Origin: CAIMUS01 sp963708455 | GTDB lineage: Bacteria > Pseudomonadota > Gammaproteobacteria > Competibacterales > Competibacteraceae | DNA: 64,000 nt | Direction: 5' to 3' | NCBI GenBank assembly: GCA_963708455.1 | Contig: CAVPSQ010000003.1 | Span: 186,001-250,000 of the forward strand | Shown here: positions 9,263 through 18,311 of the stretch, one piece after another | Numbering within the stretch: the stretch's first letter is position 1 | Layout: each line of letters begins with the position of its first letter | The notes under the pieces: generated by a model | What the model was told of the DNA's origin: nothing | The model's database searches: none | What the model saw: only the letters and a program-made list of their open reading frames with translations | Translations under genes and position numbers: made by a program

Positions 9263-9808
9263 ATGGCGGATACAACGGCTGAACAACTATCTGTAGTGGT
9301 GGACGGTGAATGTGAAGCAAGGGAACTGGACTTCGCCCTGCGCCGTCTGGCCAGCGACAACGATCTGAAAATGCGCTGGCAATCCTATCACCTGATCAGC
9401 GATGCGCTGCGCAACAATCTCCCCGAACAGTTCGACCCCCGCTTCGCCGAGCGCATCAAAGCGGCAATTGCGGCGGAACACTCTACGTATCCTCTTTCCC
9501 GGTCTGTCCGATCGTCCTGGTCCCAACCCGTCACCGGCTTGGCTGTCGCCGCTTCGGTAGGCCTGCTGGCTGTCACCCTCTGGTCGCTGCAACCGGGTGA
9601 ACTACGCAACACGGCGGGTACCCAGCAACTGGCTGCCAATCCAGCATCCGTCTACCAAGTTCCGTCTCCAGCGGTTGTGGAAACAGACCGCGCCTTGCAG
9701 TCCCGACTCAATACCTATCTGGTCAATCACAACGAGTATGCGTCGATGAACAGCGTCAACGGCGTGCTGCCCTACGTTCGTATGGTTGGCTACGAAAACA
9801 GGCACTGA
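9263..9808 (+). CDS. rseA: anti-sigma-E factor RseA/MucA
   Basis: Protein of 181 residues with the RseA layout. A cytoplasmic sigma-binding N-terminal domain (about 1-80; the LSVVVDGECEARELDFALRR start is typical) is followed by one membrane helix around residues 88-107 and a periplasmic tail of about 70 residues. It binds RpoE at the membrane and is destroyed by stepwise proteolysis under envelope stress. It lies between rpoE and rseB with short gaps. No known cleavage sites can be pinned down from the sequence, but the layout is complete. Confidence 0.93.
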   Translation: MADTTAEQLSVVVDGECEARELDFALRRLASDNDLKMRWQSYHLISDALRNNLPEQFDPRFAERIKAAIAAEHSTYPLSRSVRSSWSQPVTGLAVAASVGLLAVTLWSLQPGELRNTAGTQQLAANPASVYQVPSPAVVETDRALQSRLNTYLVNHNEYASMNSVNGVLPYVRMVGYENRH

Positions 9809-9814
9809 CGGGCA

Positions 9815-10798
9815 ATGGTTTTCAGAGTTCTACATCTGGCGGCGGCGCTGCTGTTGGCGCTGCCGCTGGCGGCTTCTTTTGCGACGGAAAACCCGGGCGA
9901 CGCCAGGCAGTGGCTGGAACGGATGATTCAGGCCTCCCACAACCTGAACTACGAAGGGATTTTCGTCTACGTTCGCGGTCAGCAGTTGGAGGCCATGCAT
10001 GTCATTCACCAGAGCAGTCAGGACGGCGAACGGCAACGCCTGTTTTCGCTCAACGGCTCCTTTCGGGAAGTCGTGGTAGACAACGATCGGGTCATCTGCC
10101 TGGCGCCGGAGCAGCAGGCGTCGCTGGGACCGGGTTACCGCCGTATGCCGTTTCCCAACCTGCCCGGCAAGCTGGACGAACTGACCCGGTATTACGAATT
10201 AACCCTGCTGGGTGAAGATCGGGTGGCCGGTATGAACACCCGCATCATCGCCATCCGGCCGCGCGATAAATTGCGTTTCGGCTATCGCCTGTGGCTCGAA
10301 CAGGATAGCGGCATGGTGCTGCGATCGGCCCTGTTCGACGACGCCGATAACATCCTCGAGCAGATGATGTTCACCAGCGCGCAATTCAATCCGGTGATCG
10401 ACCCCGCCCTGCTGGCGCCTCCGTCCCCGGCTGGCGCTACCGCCCCCCCGGCGCCCAGGCCGGCACTCGAACAGATCGAGCGGTCCGACTGGATTTTTAC
10501 TGATGGCGCTCTCCCCCAAGGCTTTAGCCGCGTTATGCACAATCGTCTCGCCGGCGACCGCGGCAAACCGACCGCGGAACACATCGTGCTGACCGACGGT
10601 CTGGCGACCGTGTCGGTATTTCTGGAGCCGTTGAAGGAATCCAAGCCACTGCTGGAGGGACCCGCGCAGATGGGCGCCATGAACGCGTATGGCAGAGTCA
10701 TTGATAATTATCAGATATTGACAGTCGGGGAAGTGCCGCAGGCGACCGTGCAGTTGATCGCGGGTGCTTTGCAGCCGGCGCGCGCCGCTGCCAAATGA
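9815..10798 (+). CDS. rseB: periplasmic sigma-E regulator RseB/MucB
   Basis: Protein of 327 residues with a clear signal peptide (LAAALLLALPLAASFA, cut near residue 20). An N-terminal LolA-like domain contains NLNYEGIFVYVRG and the central GYRLWLEQDSGMVLRS. After a proline/alanine-rich linker (about 203-220) comes the smaller C-terminal domain. RseB binds the periplasmic part of RseA and protects it from DegS until lipopolysaccharide or misfolded protein signals arrive. It starts 6 bases after rseA. The usual next genes (rseC or the protease mucD/degP) are absent here; the following sequence drops in GC and encodes a DNA methylase. Confidence 0.94.
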   Translation: MVFRVLHLAAALLLALPLAASFATENPGDARQWLERMIQASHNLNYEGIFVYVRGQQLEAMHVIHQSSQDGERQRLFSLNGSFREVVVDNDRVICLAPEQQASLGPGYRRMPFPNLPGKLDELTRYYELTLLGEDRVAGMNTRIIAIRPRDKLRFGYRLWLEQDSGMVLRSALFDDADNILEQMMFTSAQFNPVIDPALLAPPSPAGATAPPAPRPALEQIERSDWIFTDGALPQGFSRVMHNRLAGDRGKPTAEHIVLTDGLATVSVFLEPLKESKPLLEGPAQMGAMNAYGRVIDNYQILTVGEVPQATVQLIAGALQPARAAAK

Positions 10799-10919
10799 AA
10801 AAGACTGGCTGATCACTGACGACGCAGCATCCTTCTTCTTCGATGAAGGTGCTGTCTGGAGTTCTCTGACAGAGGTCCGCTTGAATGATGCAAACGGCAA
10901 GTCTGCCAGAAATATCGAC

Positions 10920-11858
10920 ATGATGACACAACAGTCGCTCTTTCCGGATCTTGCCGATGTGATTGCTCCCCCCAAACCCATCAATGTCGCGTCAGTTCCG
11001 CATAGAAGCCCCTTTCGATATCCCGGTGGAAAAACGTGGTTCGTGCCGACATTCAGACATTGGCTCGCCAATTGTTACCCTAAGCCCGATGTCTTGATTG
11101 AGCCATTTGCCGGTGGTGGAATCATAAGCCTGACTGCTCTATTTGAGAACTTTGCCAAAAAGGTGATCATGGTCGAAATCGACGATGACATTGCCGCTGT
11201 TTGGAAGGCGGTCGTTGGTGGACATGCAAAATGGCTTGCACAACGGATACTCAGTTTTGACCTTAGCAAAGACTCAGTAATAAAAGAAATATCTAAAACA
11301 GCAACCGACATCGGGGAAAAGGCTTTTCAGACCATTTTGAAAAACCGAACATTGCATGGTGGTATTCTGGCCGAGGGATCTGGCTTTTTAAAATACGGAG
11401 AAAACGGGAAAGGTATTCGCTCGCGCTGGTATCCCGATACGCTGGCGCGTCGATTCACTGATTTGGGTCTGATTGCAGATCGTATCTGTTTCCGTCAAGA
11501 AGATGGCTTGGAGGTAATTCGTGAGTACTCCAACCGTAAGGACGCGATTTTTTTTATTGACCCGCCTTATACTGCCGGTGGCAAGAGAGCTGGCAAGCGA
11601 CTTTACCGGCATTACCATCTTGACCACGACCGCCTTTTTTCACTGTGTGAGAAAATAAAGGGCGATTTTCTAATGACTTACGATAATGCCGATGAGGTCA
11701 AAATAATGGCTCGCAGGCATGGCTTTCAGATGAGGTTGATCCCCATGAACAACACGCATCATGCCACCATGGAAGAGTTAGTAATCGGCAAAGCCTTGTC
11801 GTGGATGGATCGGTATCCAGCGGTTCATGAACCGAAGGTTGATTATCAAAATACGTGA
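10920..11858 (+). CDS. D12-class DNA adenine (N6) methyltransferase, Dam-like, orphan
   Basis: SAM-dependent DNA methylase of 312 residues, counted from ATG 10920 (a second ATG follows directly). Motifs are FRYPGGKTW (32-40), the SAM motif EPFAGGG (61-67) and the catalytic DPPY (214-217), in the order typical of the Dam/DpnM class. Codon use and base composition are more AT-rich than the flanking genes, suggesting recent transfer. No cognate restriction enzyme lies next to it, and the following 300 bases hold only a broken gene. It could be a solitary regulatory methylase, a phage-derived methylase or the remnant of a restriction-modification unit. The target site cannot be read from the sequence. 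Confidence 0.88.
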   Translation: MMTQQSLFPDLADVIAPPKPINVASVPHRSPFRYPGGKTWFVPTFRHWLANCYPKPDVLIEPFAGGGIISLTALFENFAKKVIMVEIDDDIAAVWKAVVGGHAKWLAQRILSFDLSKDSVIKEISKTATDIGEKAFQTILKNRTLHGGILAEGSGFLKYGENGKGIRSRWYPDTLARRFTDLGLIADRICFRQEDGLEVIREYSNRKDAIFFIDPPYTAGGKRAGKRLYRHYHLDHDRLFSLCEKIKGDFLMTYDNADEVKIMARRHGFQMRLIPMNNTHHATMEELVIGKALSWMDRYPAVHEPKVDYQNT

Positions 11859-11929
11859 AGAAGATCACTCCAGGTGGGCAACCGGACCCAATTCAGCCGC
11901 CAATCCTTCCATCACTACGGCATGCGGGT

Positions 11930-12099
11930 TCACAGTGGACCGTTCATGCCAAGGAAGCCCGCCAACCGCCGCAAGGCTTCCGCCTTCAGCCAGGCCCGAA
12001 AGTCGAAGGTTTCTGCCCAGTTGGCAAAGAACAAGCGCGAAGAACTCCGGCAGGAAGGTCTTGACGGAGGGTTTTGAAACGTTGATCGTGGTGGTGCAT
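11930..12099 (-). pseudogene. broken Rpn/DUF4351-like nuclease N-terminus
   Basis: Between the methylase and the epimerase (about 310 bases without an intact gene), the minus strand reads MHHHDQRFKTL from ATG 12099, then KTFLPEFFAL in a second frame, then FFANWAETFDF in a third. Joined, these resemble the N-terminus of Rpn-type (recombination-promoting nuclease, DUF4351-associated) proteins, which usually begin with a DxxFK...EFF..FF..W...FDF pattern. Two frame changes and a stop soon after make it a fragment. The resemblance is from memory of the family and is not strong. Confidence 0.4.
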
Positions 12100-12167
12100 G
12101 GGGCGCGCATCGAACAGGCTGCCGTCCAGTCACAGGCCGAAAATGTTGCCGGCGGGCGCAGATAGCG

Positions 12168-13175
12168 TCATACCCGATAGTAGTCCCGATACCAGGCCAC
12201 GAAACGAGCCACTCCCTCCTCGATAGGCGTGGCGGGCTGATAACCGACATCGCGGATCAGATCCGCCACGTCGGCATAAGTATCCGGCACATCGCCGGGC
12301 TGCAAGGGTAGGAGATTCAGTTGCGCCTTGCGCCCCAGACATTGTTCCAATACCTCGATATAGCGCAACAGCTCCACCGGCCGGTGACAGCCGATATTGT
12401 AGAGCCGATAGGGAGCGCGGCTGCTGGCGGGGTCGGGAGCGGCGCCCGACCAGCCGGGATCGGCTGCAGGGATCTTATCCAATACCCGCACGATACCCTC
12501 CACGATATCGTCGATATAGGTGAAATCGCGCCGGTGATTGCCGTAGTTATAAACGTCGATGGGACGGTCTGCCAGGATGTTGCGGGTAAATTGGAACAGC
12601 GCCATATCGGGCCGTCCCCAAGGGCCGTAGACGGTGAAAAAGCGCAGCCCCGTCACCGGCAGGCCATACAGGTGGCTATAGGCGTGCGCCATCAGTTCGT
12701 TGGCTTTCTTGGTGGCTGCGTACAGACTGAGCGGATGGTCGGCGCCGTCGTGCACCGAAAAGGGCATCCGGCTGTTGGCTCCGTAAACCGAGCTGGTGGA
12801 GGCGTATACCAGGCTTTCCACCGGCTGGTGGCGACAGGCTTCGAGGATGTGCACAAAACCGACCAGATTGCTGTCCACGTAGGCATACGGATTCTGCAGG
12901 GAGTAACGCACCCCGGCCTGGGCGGCGAGATGAACTACCCGCTGCGGCCGGTGGGTGTGGAACAGCGCGGTGACCGCCGCACGTTCCTCCAGGCTGATGC
13001 GGGCTTCGCTGAAACAGGGATATTGCTGCAAACGCGCCAACCGAGCCAGCTTCAGGTTGACATCGTAGTAATCATTGAGGTTGTCCAGGCCGATGACGGT
13101 ATCGCCACGGGTCAACAGACGTAAAGTCAGCGCCGCTCCTATGAAGCCGGCGCTGCCGGTAACCAGCACTTTCAT
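12168..13175 (-). CDS. NAD-dependent epimerase, UDP-glucuronate 4-epimerase type
   Basis: Extended short-chain dehydrogenase of 335 residues. The NAD-binding GSAGFIG motif is at 7-13, the catalytic pair is YAATK (Y152, K156), and the preceding Ser lies in YASTSSVYG. The stretches DNLNDYYDVNLK and TVYGPWGRPDMALF are typical of UDP-glucuronate 4-epimerases used in capsule and exopolysaccharide synthesis. It would interconvert UDP-glucuronate and UDP-galacturonate, although a related UDP-N-acetyl-uronate substrate is possible given the neighbouring dehydrogenase. It lies 61 bases downstream of that gene on the same strand and is probably cotranscribed. The start ATG at 13175 begins directly with the Rossmann strand (MKVLVTG). 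Confidence 0.92.
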   Translation of the reverse strand: MKVLVTGSAGFIGAALTLRLLTRGDTVIGLDNLNDYYDVNLKLARLARLQQYPCFSEARISLEERAAVTALFHTHRPQRVVHLAAQAGVRYSLQNPYAYVDSNLVGFVHILEACRHQPVESLVYASTSSVYGANSRMPFSVHDGADHPLSLYAATKKANELMAHAYSHLYGLPVTGLRFFTVYGPWGRPDMALFQFTRNILADRPIDVYNYGNHRRDFTYIDDIVEGIVRVLDKIPAADPGWSGAAPDPASSRAPYRLYNIGCHRPVELLRYIEVLEQCLGRKAQLNLLPLQPGDVPDTYADVADLIRDVGYQPATPIEEGVARFVAWYRDYYRV

Positions 13176-13236
13176 CGTTTATTGCTCACTTGGTTGCGCT
13201 GTTTGCAAAGCGACCGGCAGGCCGCGCCCTGAAGAT

Positions 13237-14514
13237 TTAGAGTCTGCCATCCACCGCCGTGGCAGGCAGGACGTATTTGATATCGAACAGCACTGACTGC
13301 GGCTTGCCCAGCGCCCGGATCCGCTCCGGTCCCCAGGCTTTGAACTGCTCGTGGGCGACCGCCACGATGACGGCGTCATAGCTACCGGGCTGCAGCTCCA
13401 CGATGGGCCGAATGCCGTATTCATGCAGAGCTTCTTCCGCATTGGCCCAGGGGTCATATACATCGACCTTGGCGTTGTAACTCTTGAATTCGTCAATGAT
13501 ATCGATAACCCGGGTATTGCGCAGATCAGGACAGTTTTCCTTGAAGGTCAAGCCGAGCACCAGTATGCGGGCGTCCACCACGTGGATGCGCCGCTGCGTC
13601 ATCAGCTTGGCCACCCGCTGCGCCACATACAACCCCATATTGTCATTGATACGGCGTCCGGCCAGAATGATTTCCGGATGATAGCCGATGGCCTGGGCCT
13701 TATGGGTCAGATAATAGGGATCCACGCCGATACAATGACCGCCGACCAGGCCGGGACGGAACGGCAGGAAATTCCACTTGGTACCGGCCGCCTCCAGAAC
13801 TTCCTCGGTGCCAATTCCCAGGCGGTTGAAGATCAGGGCCAGTTCGTTGATCAGCGCGATATTGACATCCCGCTGGGTATTTTCGATGACCTTGGCCGCT
13901 TCTGCCACCGCAATGCTGGATGCCCGATAAGTGCCGGCGGTAATAATCCGGGCATAGATAGCGTCCACCAGCCCGGCCACCGCCGCCGTGGAGCCGGAGG
14001 TTACTTTGCGGATGGTGGTCAGACGGTGTTCCTTATCGCCCGGATTGATGCGCTCCGGACTGTAACCGACGAAGAAATCCTCGTTGTAACGCAAGCCGGA
14101 CTCCCGCTCGAGAATCGGCACGCAGATCTCCTCGGTGGCACCGGGATAGACGGTGGACTCGTACACTACGATGGCGCCCGCGGACAGCACCTTGCCGACA
14201 GTTTCGCTGGCTGCCACCAACGGCCTAAAATCGGGGCGTTTATGCTCATCGATGGGGGTGGGTACGGTAACGATAATAAAATTGCATTCCCGCAAGTCCT
14301 GGGGATCGCTGCTATAGCGCAGATAGGTCGCCTGCTTGAGGGTCGCGCTGTCCACTTCCAAGGTGTTGTCGACACCGGAGCGCAGTTCCCGGATGCGGGT
14401 CTCGTTGATATCCAGCCCCAGGGTGGGGAACTGCCGGCCGAATTCGGCGGCCAGCGGCAGGCCCACATACCCTAAACCAATGATGCCGATGCGGGCGTGA
14501 TTAATATCGAACAT
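13237..14514 (-). CDS. tviB: TviB/WbpO-type UDP-N-acetyl-hexosamine 6-dehydrogenase
   Basis: Nucleotide-sugar dehydrogenase of 425 residues that oxidises C6 of a UDP-N-acetylhexosamine to the uronic acid using NAD. The Rossmann motif is GLGYVG (13-18). The catalytic Lys lies in AEAAKVIEN (K208) and the catalytic Cys in GGHCIGVDP (C261). The sequence matches the Vi-antigen TviB / WbpO branch better than the Ugd/UDP-glucose branch. The start at 14514 is chosen because AAGGAG lies 10 bases upstream; an in-frame ATG at 14556 lacks this. It forms an operon with the epimerase and is divergent from the sugar transferase, so both belong to one exopolysaccharide locus. Confidence 0.92.
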   Translation of the reverse strand: MFDINHARIGIIGLGYVGLPLAAEFGRQFPTLGLDINETRIRELRSGVDNTLEVDSATLKQATYLRYSSDPQDLRECNFIIVTVPTPIDEHKRPDFRPLVAASETVGKVLSAGAIVVYESTVYPGATEEICVPILERESGLRYNEDFFVGYSPERINPGDKEHRLTTIRKVTSGSTAAVAGLVDAIYARIITAGTYRASSIAVAEAAKVIENTQRDVNIALINELALIFNRLGIGTEEVLEAAGTKWNFLPFRPGLVGGHCIGVDPYYLTHKAQAIGYHPEIILAGRRINDNMGLYVAQRVAKLMTQRRIHVVDARILVLGLTFKENCPDLRNTRVIDIIDEFKSYNAKVDVYDPWANAEEALHEYGIRPIVELQPGSYDAVIVAVAHEQFKAWGPERIRALGKPQSVLFDIKYVLPATAVDGRL

Positions 14515-14821
14515 GGACAGTAGACTCCTTAAAAGGTAGAAGCGATTGGTAAACAAATGCTGGCGAACGCGGGCTTGCTGTCAGGACCAGGCCGCGAGCG
14601 TCCGGCCTGGCCGACGCACATGCAGGCCGCCGTTCCAAGCCAGTGAACAGGCAAAACCGGGATAATGGTAATGGATAGCAACCAGTCATGCTAATGTGTA
14701 ACAGAAATTTTACAATCGTTTTAACCCAGGCTGTTAAGCTGTTAACCGTCGCGTCCCGCCTGCCGGGTCCGCAGGTTCGGGCAGCGATGTCGATCCTGTT
14801 ATTAGCGAACAAAGGTTTGCG
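14515..14821. promoter_or_regulatory. divergent intergenic region with a TGTAA-N8-TTACA palindrome
   Basis: This 307-base stretch separates the TviB-type dehydrogenase (minus) from the sugar transferase (plus) and must hold both promoters. It contains a perfect inverted repeat, TGTAA-N8-TTACA, at 14697-14714. This resembles, with one base more spacing, the repeated operator-like sites before the PEP-CTERM gene at 36.3 kb. I could not find a convincing sigma-54 promoter on either strand here. Confidence 0.4.
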
Positions 14822-16204
14822 ATGATACGTTTGTTCAGACACTATGTGCCGCGCGCAATGCTGATTCTGGCGATAGTGGAAGCCGTACTATTGATGAGCG
14901 CCATCTATTGCGGCAGGTCGTTGCGGGTGCTCGAGTGGGATATGCCACCGCCGCCGTGGCGGGATATGTTCTCCAGGGCGGTGGTCTTTACCGTGGTGAT
15001 GATCGCGATCATGGCCGCTATGGGTTTGTACGAGCGCCATTTCTGGAACGGCAAAATGGATATGATACTGCGGGTTACGGTGAGCTTCCTGCTGGGGCTG
15101 TTCGTGATGACCCTGCTTTACTATATGTTTCCGGATCTTTACCTGAACCGGGGAGAGTTCGGCCTTGCCTTTGCCATGGCTTTTATAGGCATTGTTCTGG
15201 TCCGCTATCTATTTCTGCTGGCCGATCGTGAGTACCTCAAACGCCGGGTGCTGGTGCTGGGCGCCGGCGCCAAGGCAGCGCAAATCGAACGGATGGCTGG
15301 CAACAGCTTGAGTAGCGTCAGAATCATCGGCTTTGTGTGCCTCCCTGACGAACAGCCCGCCGTCACCCCCGACAAGATAATCCCACTCAACGGTACGCTG
15401 TTCGAACTGACCGAGCAATACCAGATCGATGAGTTGCTGCTGACCATAGACGACAAGCATAAGGATTTTCCGGTGGAGCAGATTCTGGAATGCAAGATCA
15501 GCGGGGTGCAGGTTAGCGCGCTGTTGACCTTCTTTGAGCGAGAGACCGGCAAAATCCGGCTGGATGACCTGCAACCGAGCAGCCTGATTTTTTCCGACGG
15601 CTTTCATCAGGCTGTACTGAAAACCACCGGCAAGCGTTTATTCGATATTCTGAACGCTGCGTTGCTGCTGGTGCTCACCTGGCCTATTATGGCGCTGACC
15701 GGGCTGGCTATCTGGTTGGAATCGGGCCGACCGGTGTTCTATTTGCAGGAGCGTGTGGGCAAGAACGAGTCTCTGTTCCGGGTAATTAAATTCCGCAGTA
15801 TGCACGTCGATGCCGAGCAGGACGGCGTCGCTCGTTGGGCGGAGGCCAATGACAGCCGCATTACGCGGGTGGGCTCATTTATCCGCAAGACGCGGATTGA
15901 CGAGCTACCGCAGTTATTCAATGTATTGCTGGGGCAAATGAGTTTCGTCGGACCCCGACCCGAGCGGCCGGAGTTCGTGCGGGGACTCAACCGGTCCATT
16001 CCTTTTTATTCCATCCGCCATCGGGTTAATCCCGGCATTACGGGATGGGCGCAGATATGCTATTCCTACGGCGCCTCGGAAGAGGATGCCCGCGAGAAAT
16101 TACAGTATGATTTATACTATATTAAAAACTACAGCCTTTTTCTGGATTTTATGGTGTTGCTGCAAACAGCTCATGTCATTTTATGGGGCAGGGGCGCGCG
16201 TTAG
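14822..16204 (+). CDS. PEP-CTERM-locus undecaprenyl-phosphate sugar transferase (EpsB/TIGR03013 type)
   Basis: Membrane-bound initiating sugar-phosphate transferase of 460 residues. The N-terminal part has four membrane helices within residues 1-130, then a Rossmann-like domain with VLGAGAKAAQIE. From about residue 265 comes the bacterial sugar transferase domain: KRLFDILNAALLLVLTWP, the FRVIKFRSMH motif, RKTRIDELPQLFNVL, GQMSFVGPRPERPEF and NPGITGWAQ. It transfers the first sugar phosphate to undecaprenyl phosphate for exopolysaccharide assembly. This subtype is the usual neighbour of prsK/prsR in PEP-CTERM organisms, as here: prsK begins 3 bases after its stop. Confidence 0.92.
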   Translation: MIRLFRHYVPRAMLILAIVEAVLLMSAIYCGRSLRVLEWDMPPPPWRDMFSRAVVFTVVMIAIMAAMGLYERHFWNGKMDMILRVTVSFLLGLFVMTLLYYMFPDLYLNRGEFGLAFAMAFIGIVLVRYLFLLADREYLKRRVLVLGAGAKAAQIERMAGNSLSSVRIIGFVCLPDEQPAVTPDKIIPLNGTLFELTEQYQIDELLLTIDDKHKDFPVEQILECKISGVQVSALLTFFERETGKIRLDDLQPSSLIFSDGFHQAVLKTTGKRLFDILNAALLLVLTWPIMALTGLAIWLESGRPVFYLQERVGKNESLFRVIKFRSMHVDAEQDGVARWAEANDSRITRVGSFIRKTRIDELPQLFNVLLGQMSFVGPRPERPEFVRGLNRSIPFYSIRHRVNPGITGWAQICYSYGASEEDAREKLQYDLYYIKNYSLFLDFMVLLQTAHVILWGRGAR

Positions 16205-16207
16205 ACC

Positions 16208-18311
16208 ATGCATTTCGGCGTAATCAGTTATAGCGTGGGGGCCGCCTGCTTTGCGGCCCTTTTCCTACTGCTGCTGACCAGCTGGCGCGGCCGTCTGCAA
16301 GGCGCTCTGCTGGTGAATGCAGTGCTCATCAACCTGTGCTGGGCCCTGGCGGCAGTGTATTTTATGAGCACCGGTTCCCGCCTGAGCGCGTACAGCTATT
16401 ATGGATTGGAAATCGCGCGCAATATCGCCTGGTTCGCTTTTCTGCTGCAGTTGCTCGCGCCCCTGATTCCAGCGGGAGGACTGCCGGGTGCGGCGCTCCG
16501 ACGGCGCTACTCGCTGCTGTCTTTGCTCGCTGCACTGGTGCTGGCGGTGGAATGGCTAGCGGAATCGTTGGGTCAGTGGTTGGGCGTCGATCTCGGCATG
16601 ATTGCCCATGTCAGCCTGGCGGTTGCCGGTCTTACCCTGATCGAACAGTTGTTTCGCAATACCCGGCCCGAACAACGCTGGGCGACTAAGTTCTTATATT
16701 TGGGAATCGGCACGCTGTTCGCCTATGATTTTTTCCTCTATTCGGACGCCTTGCTGTTTCGCCATATCGATGCGCAAATATGGTACGCCAGAGGCCTGGT
16801 GAACAGCATGGTGGCGCCGCTGATCGCCGTAGCCGCCGCCCGCAATCCTGCCTGGTCGCTGGAGGTATTCGTCTCCCGCCGCATCATCGTCCACTCTGTT
16901 TCCATCCTGGGCACGGGTCTGTATCTGTTGCTGATGGCAGGTGTCGGTTATTACATCCGTTTCTATGGCGGCGGCTGGGGCTCCGCTTTGCAGTTGATTT
17001 TCCTGGTGGGTGCCGGTGTATTATTGCTCACGCTGCTGTTTTCGGGGCAGTTGCGGGCCGCCACCAAACTCTTTCTGAGCAAACATTTTTTCAACTATAA
17101 ATACGATTACCGCGAGGAGTGGTTGCGCTTCAGCAATACGCTGTCCACCAGCGAATCGGGCGGACCACTGCGGGAACGCGCCATTGTCGCTGTCGCAGGG
17201 CTGGTGCACAGCAATGGCGGAATGCTCTGGACACGGGGAGAAAACGATCAATACTATCGGACTGGGATACTGGAATATGGGCGAGCAGGGTTCCTATGCG
17301 GAACCGGATGATTCGCCGTTTATCCATTTTCTGGAGCGCCGGCAGACGATCGTCGAACTGGATTGCTGCGAGAGTGAACCTGAACTGTACGTGGGTTTGA
17401 CGCTGCCGCCCTGGCTACAGGAAATCCCGCAAGCCTGGATCGCCATACCGTTGCTGCTAGGCGAGCGCCTGCACGGGTTTATGCTGCTAGCCCGGCCGCG
17501 AGCCAGACACCAGCTCAACTGGGAAGACCGCGATCTGCTGTTGACGGCGGGCAGGCAGGCGGCCAGCTATCTGGCCTTGCTGGACGCGACCGATGCACTG
17601 ATGGACGCCCGTCAGTTCGAGGCGTTCAACCGACTGTCCGCTTACGTTGTGCACGATCTCAAGAATATCGTCGCCCAGTTGTCCCTCGTGGTCGCCAACG
17701 CGGTGCGTCACAAGAATAATCCCGCCTTCGTGGACGACGCTGTCCGCACGGTGGAAAACGCCTGCGCCAGAATGCAGCAGTTGCTGGCGCAACTGCGCAA
17801 AAATAAGCCAGCGCAGCGTGAGGCCAGCGTATTCAAGCTGTTGGAGGCGGTGCGTGAGGCGGTGCACAGGCGCTTGCTGCGCCAGCCAGCGCCTGTGCTG
17901 ACGGACGTGCCCGCCGCCGATCTCTACCTGTGCGCCAGTCGGGAGAGCTTTATCGCCGTTCTGGAACACCTGTTGCAGAACGCCCAGGAAGCCACTACCA
18001 GAGAGGGCAAAGTGGAGGTGAGAGTCTATCGCGCCGGATTCACCGCGGTCATCGAAATCGCCGACGACGGCTGCGGTATGGATGCACGCTTCATCCGCGA
18101 TCAGTTATTCCGGCCTTTCATGACTACCAAAGGCAATGCCGGTATGGGAATCGGTGTTTACGAGAGCCGCGAATTCGTGCATGCCATGAGAGGCAAAATG
18201 GAGGTCGTCAGCAAGCCGGGCGCAGGTACCACCTTTTTCCTGCGTCTGCCGGTGGCGGAAGCGGCGGCCGTCAATCAGGAAACCGGCCGGCGCATCGAGG
18301 CTGTGCTTTGA
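16208..18311 (+). CDS. prsK: PEP-CTERM system sensor histidine kinase PrsK, split by a frameshift
   Basis: Membrane histidine kinase of about 700 residues if one frame change is allowed. The first frame (16208-17311) encodes a long run of membrane helices and the start of a GAF-like domain (LVHSNGGMLWTRG). The second frame (open to 18311) continues it with YWNMGEQGSYAEPDDSPFIHFLE, then the phospho-acceptor segment YVVHDLKN (His codon at 17652) and the ATPase motifs HLLQNAQEA, DDGCGM and GMGIGVYESREF. The frames join near 17250-17280 by one extra base. Its stop overlaps the start of prsR. PrsK and PrsR form the two-component system dedicated to PEP-CTERM/exopolysaccharide genes. Whether the frameshift is real cannot be decided here. 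Confidence 0.88.
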
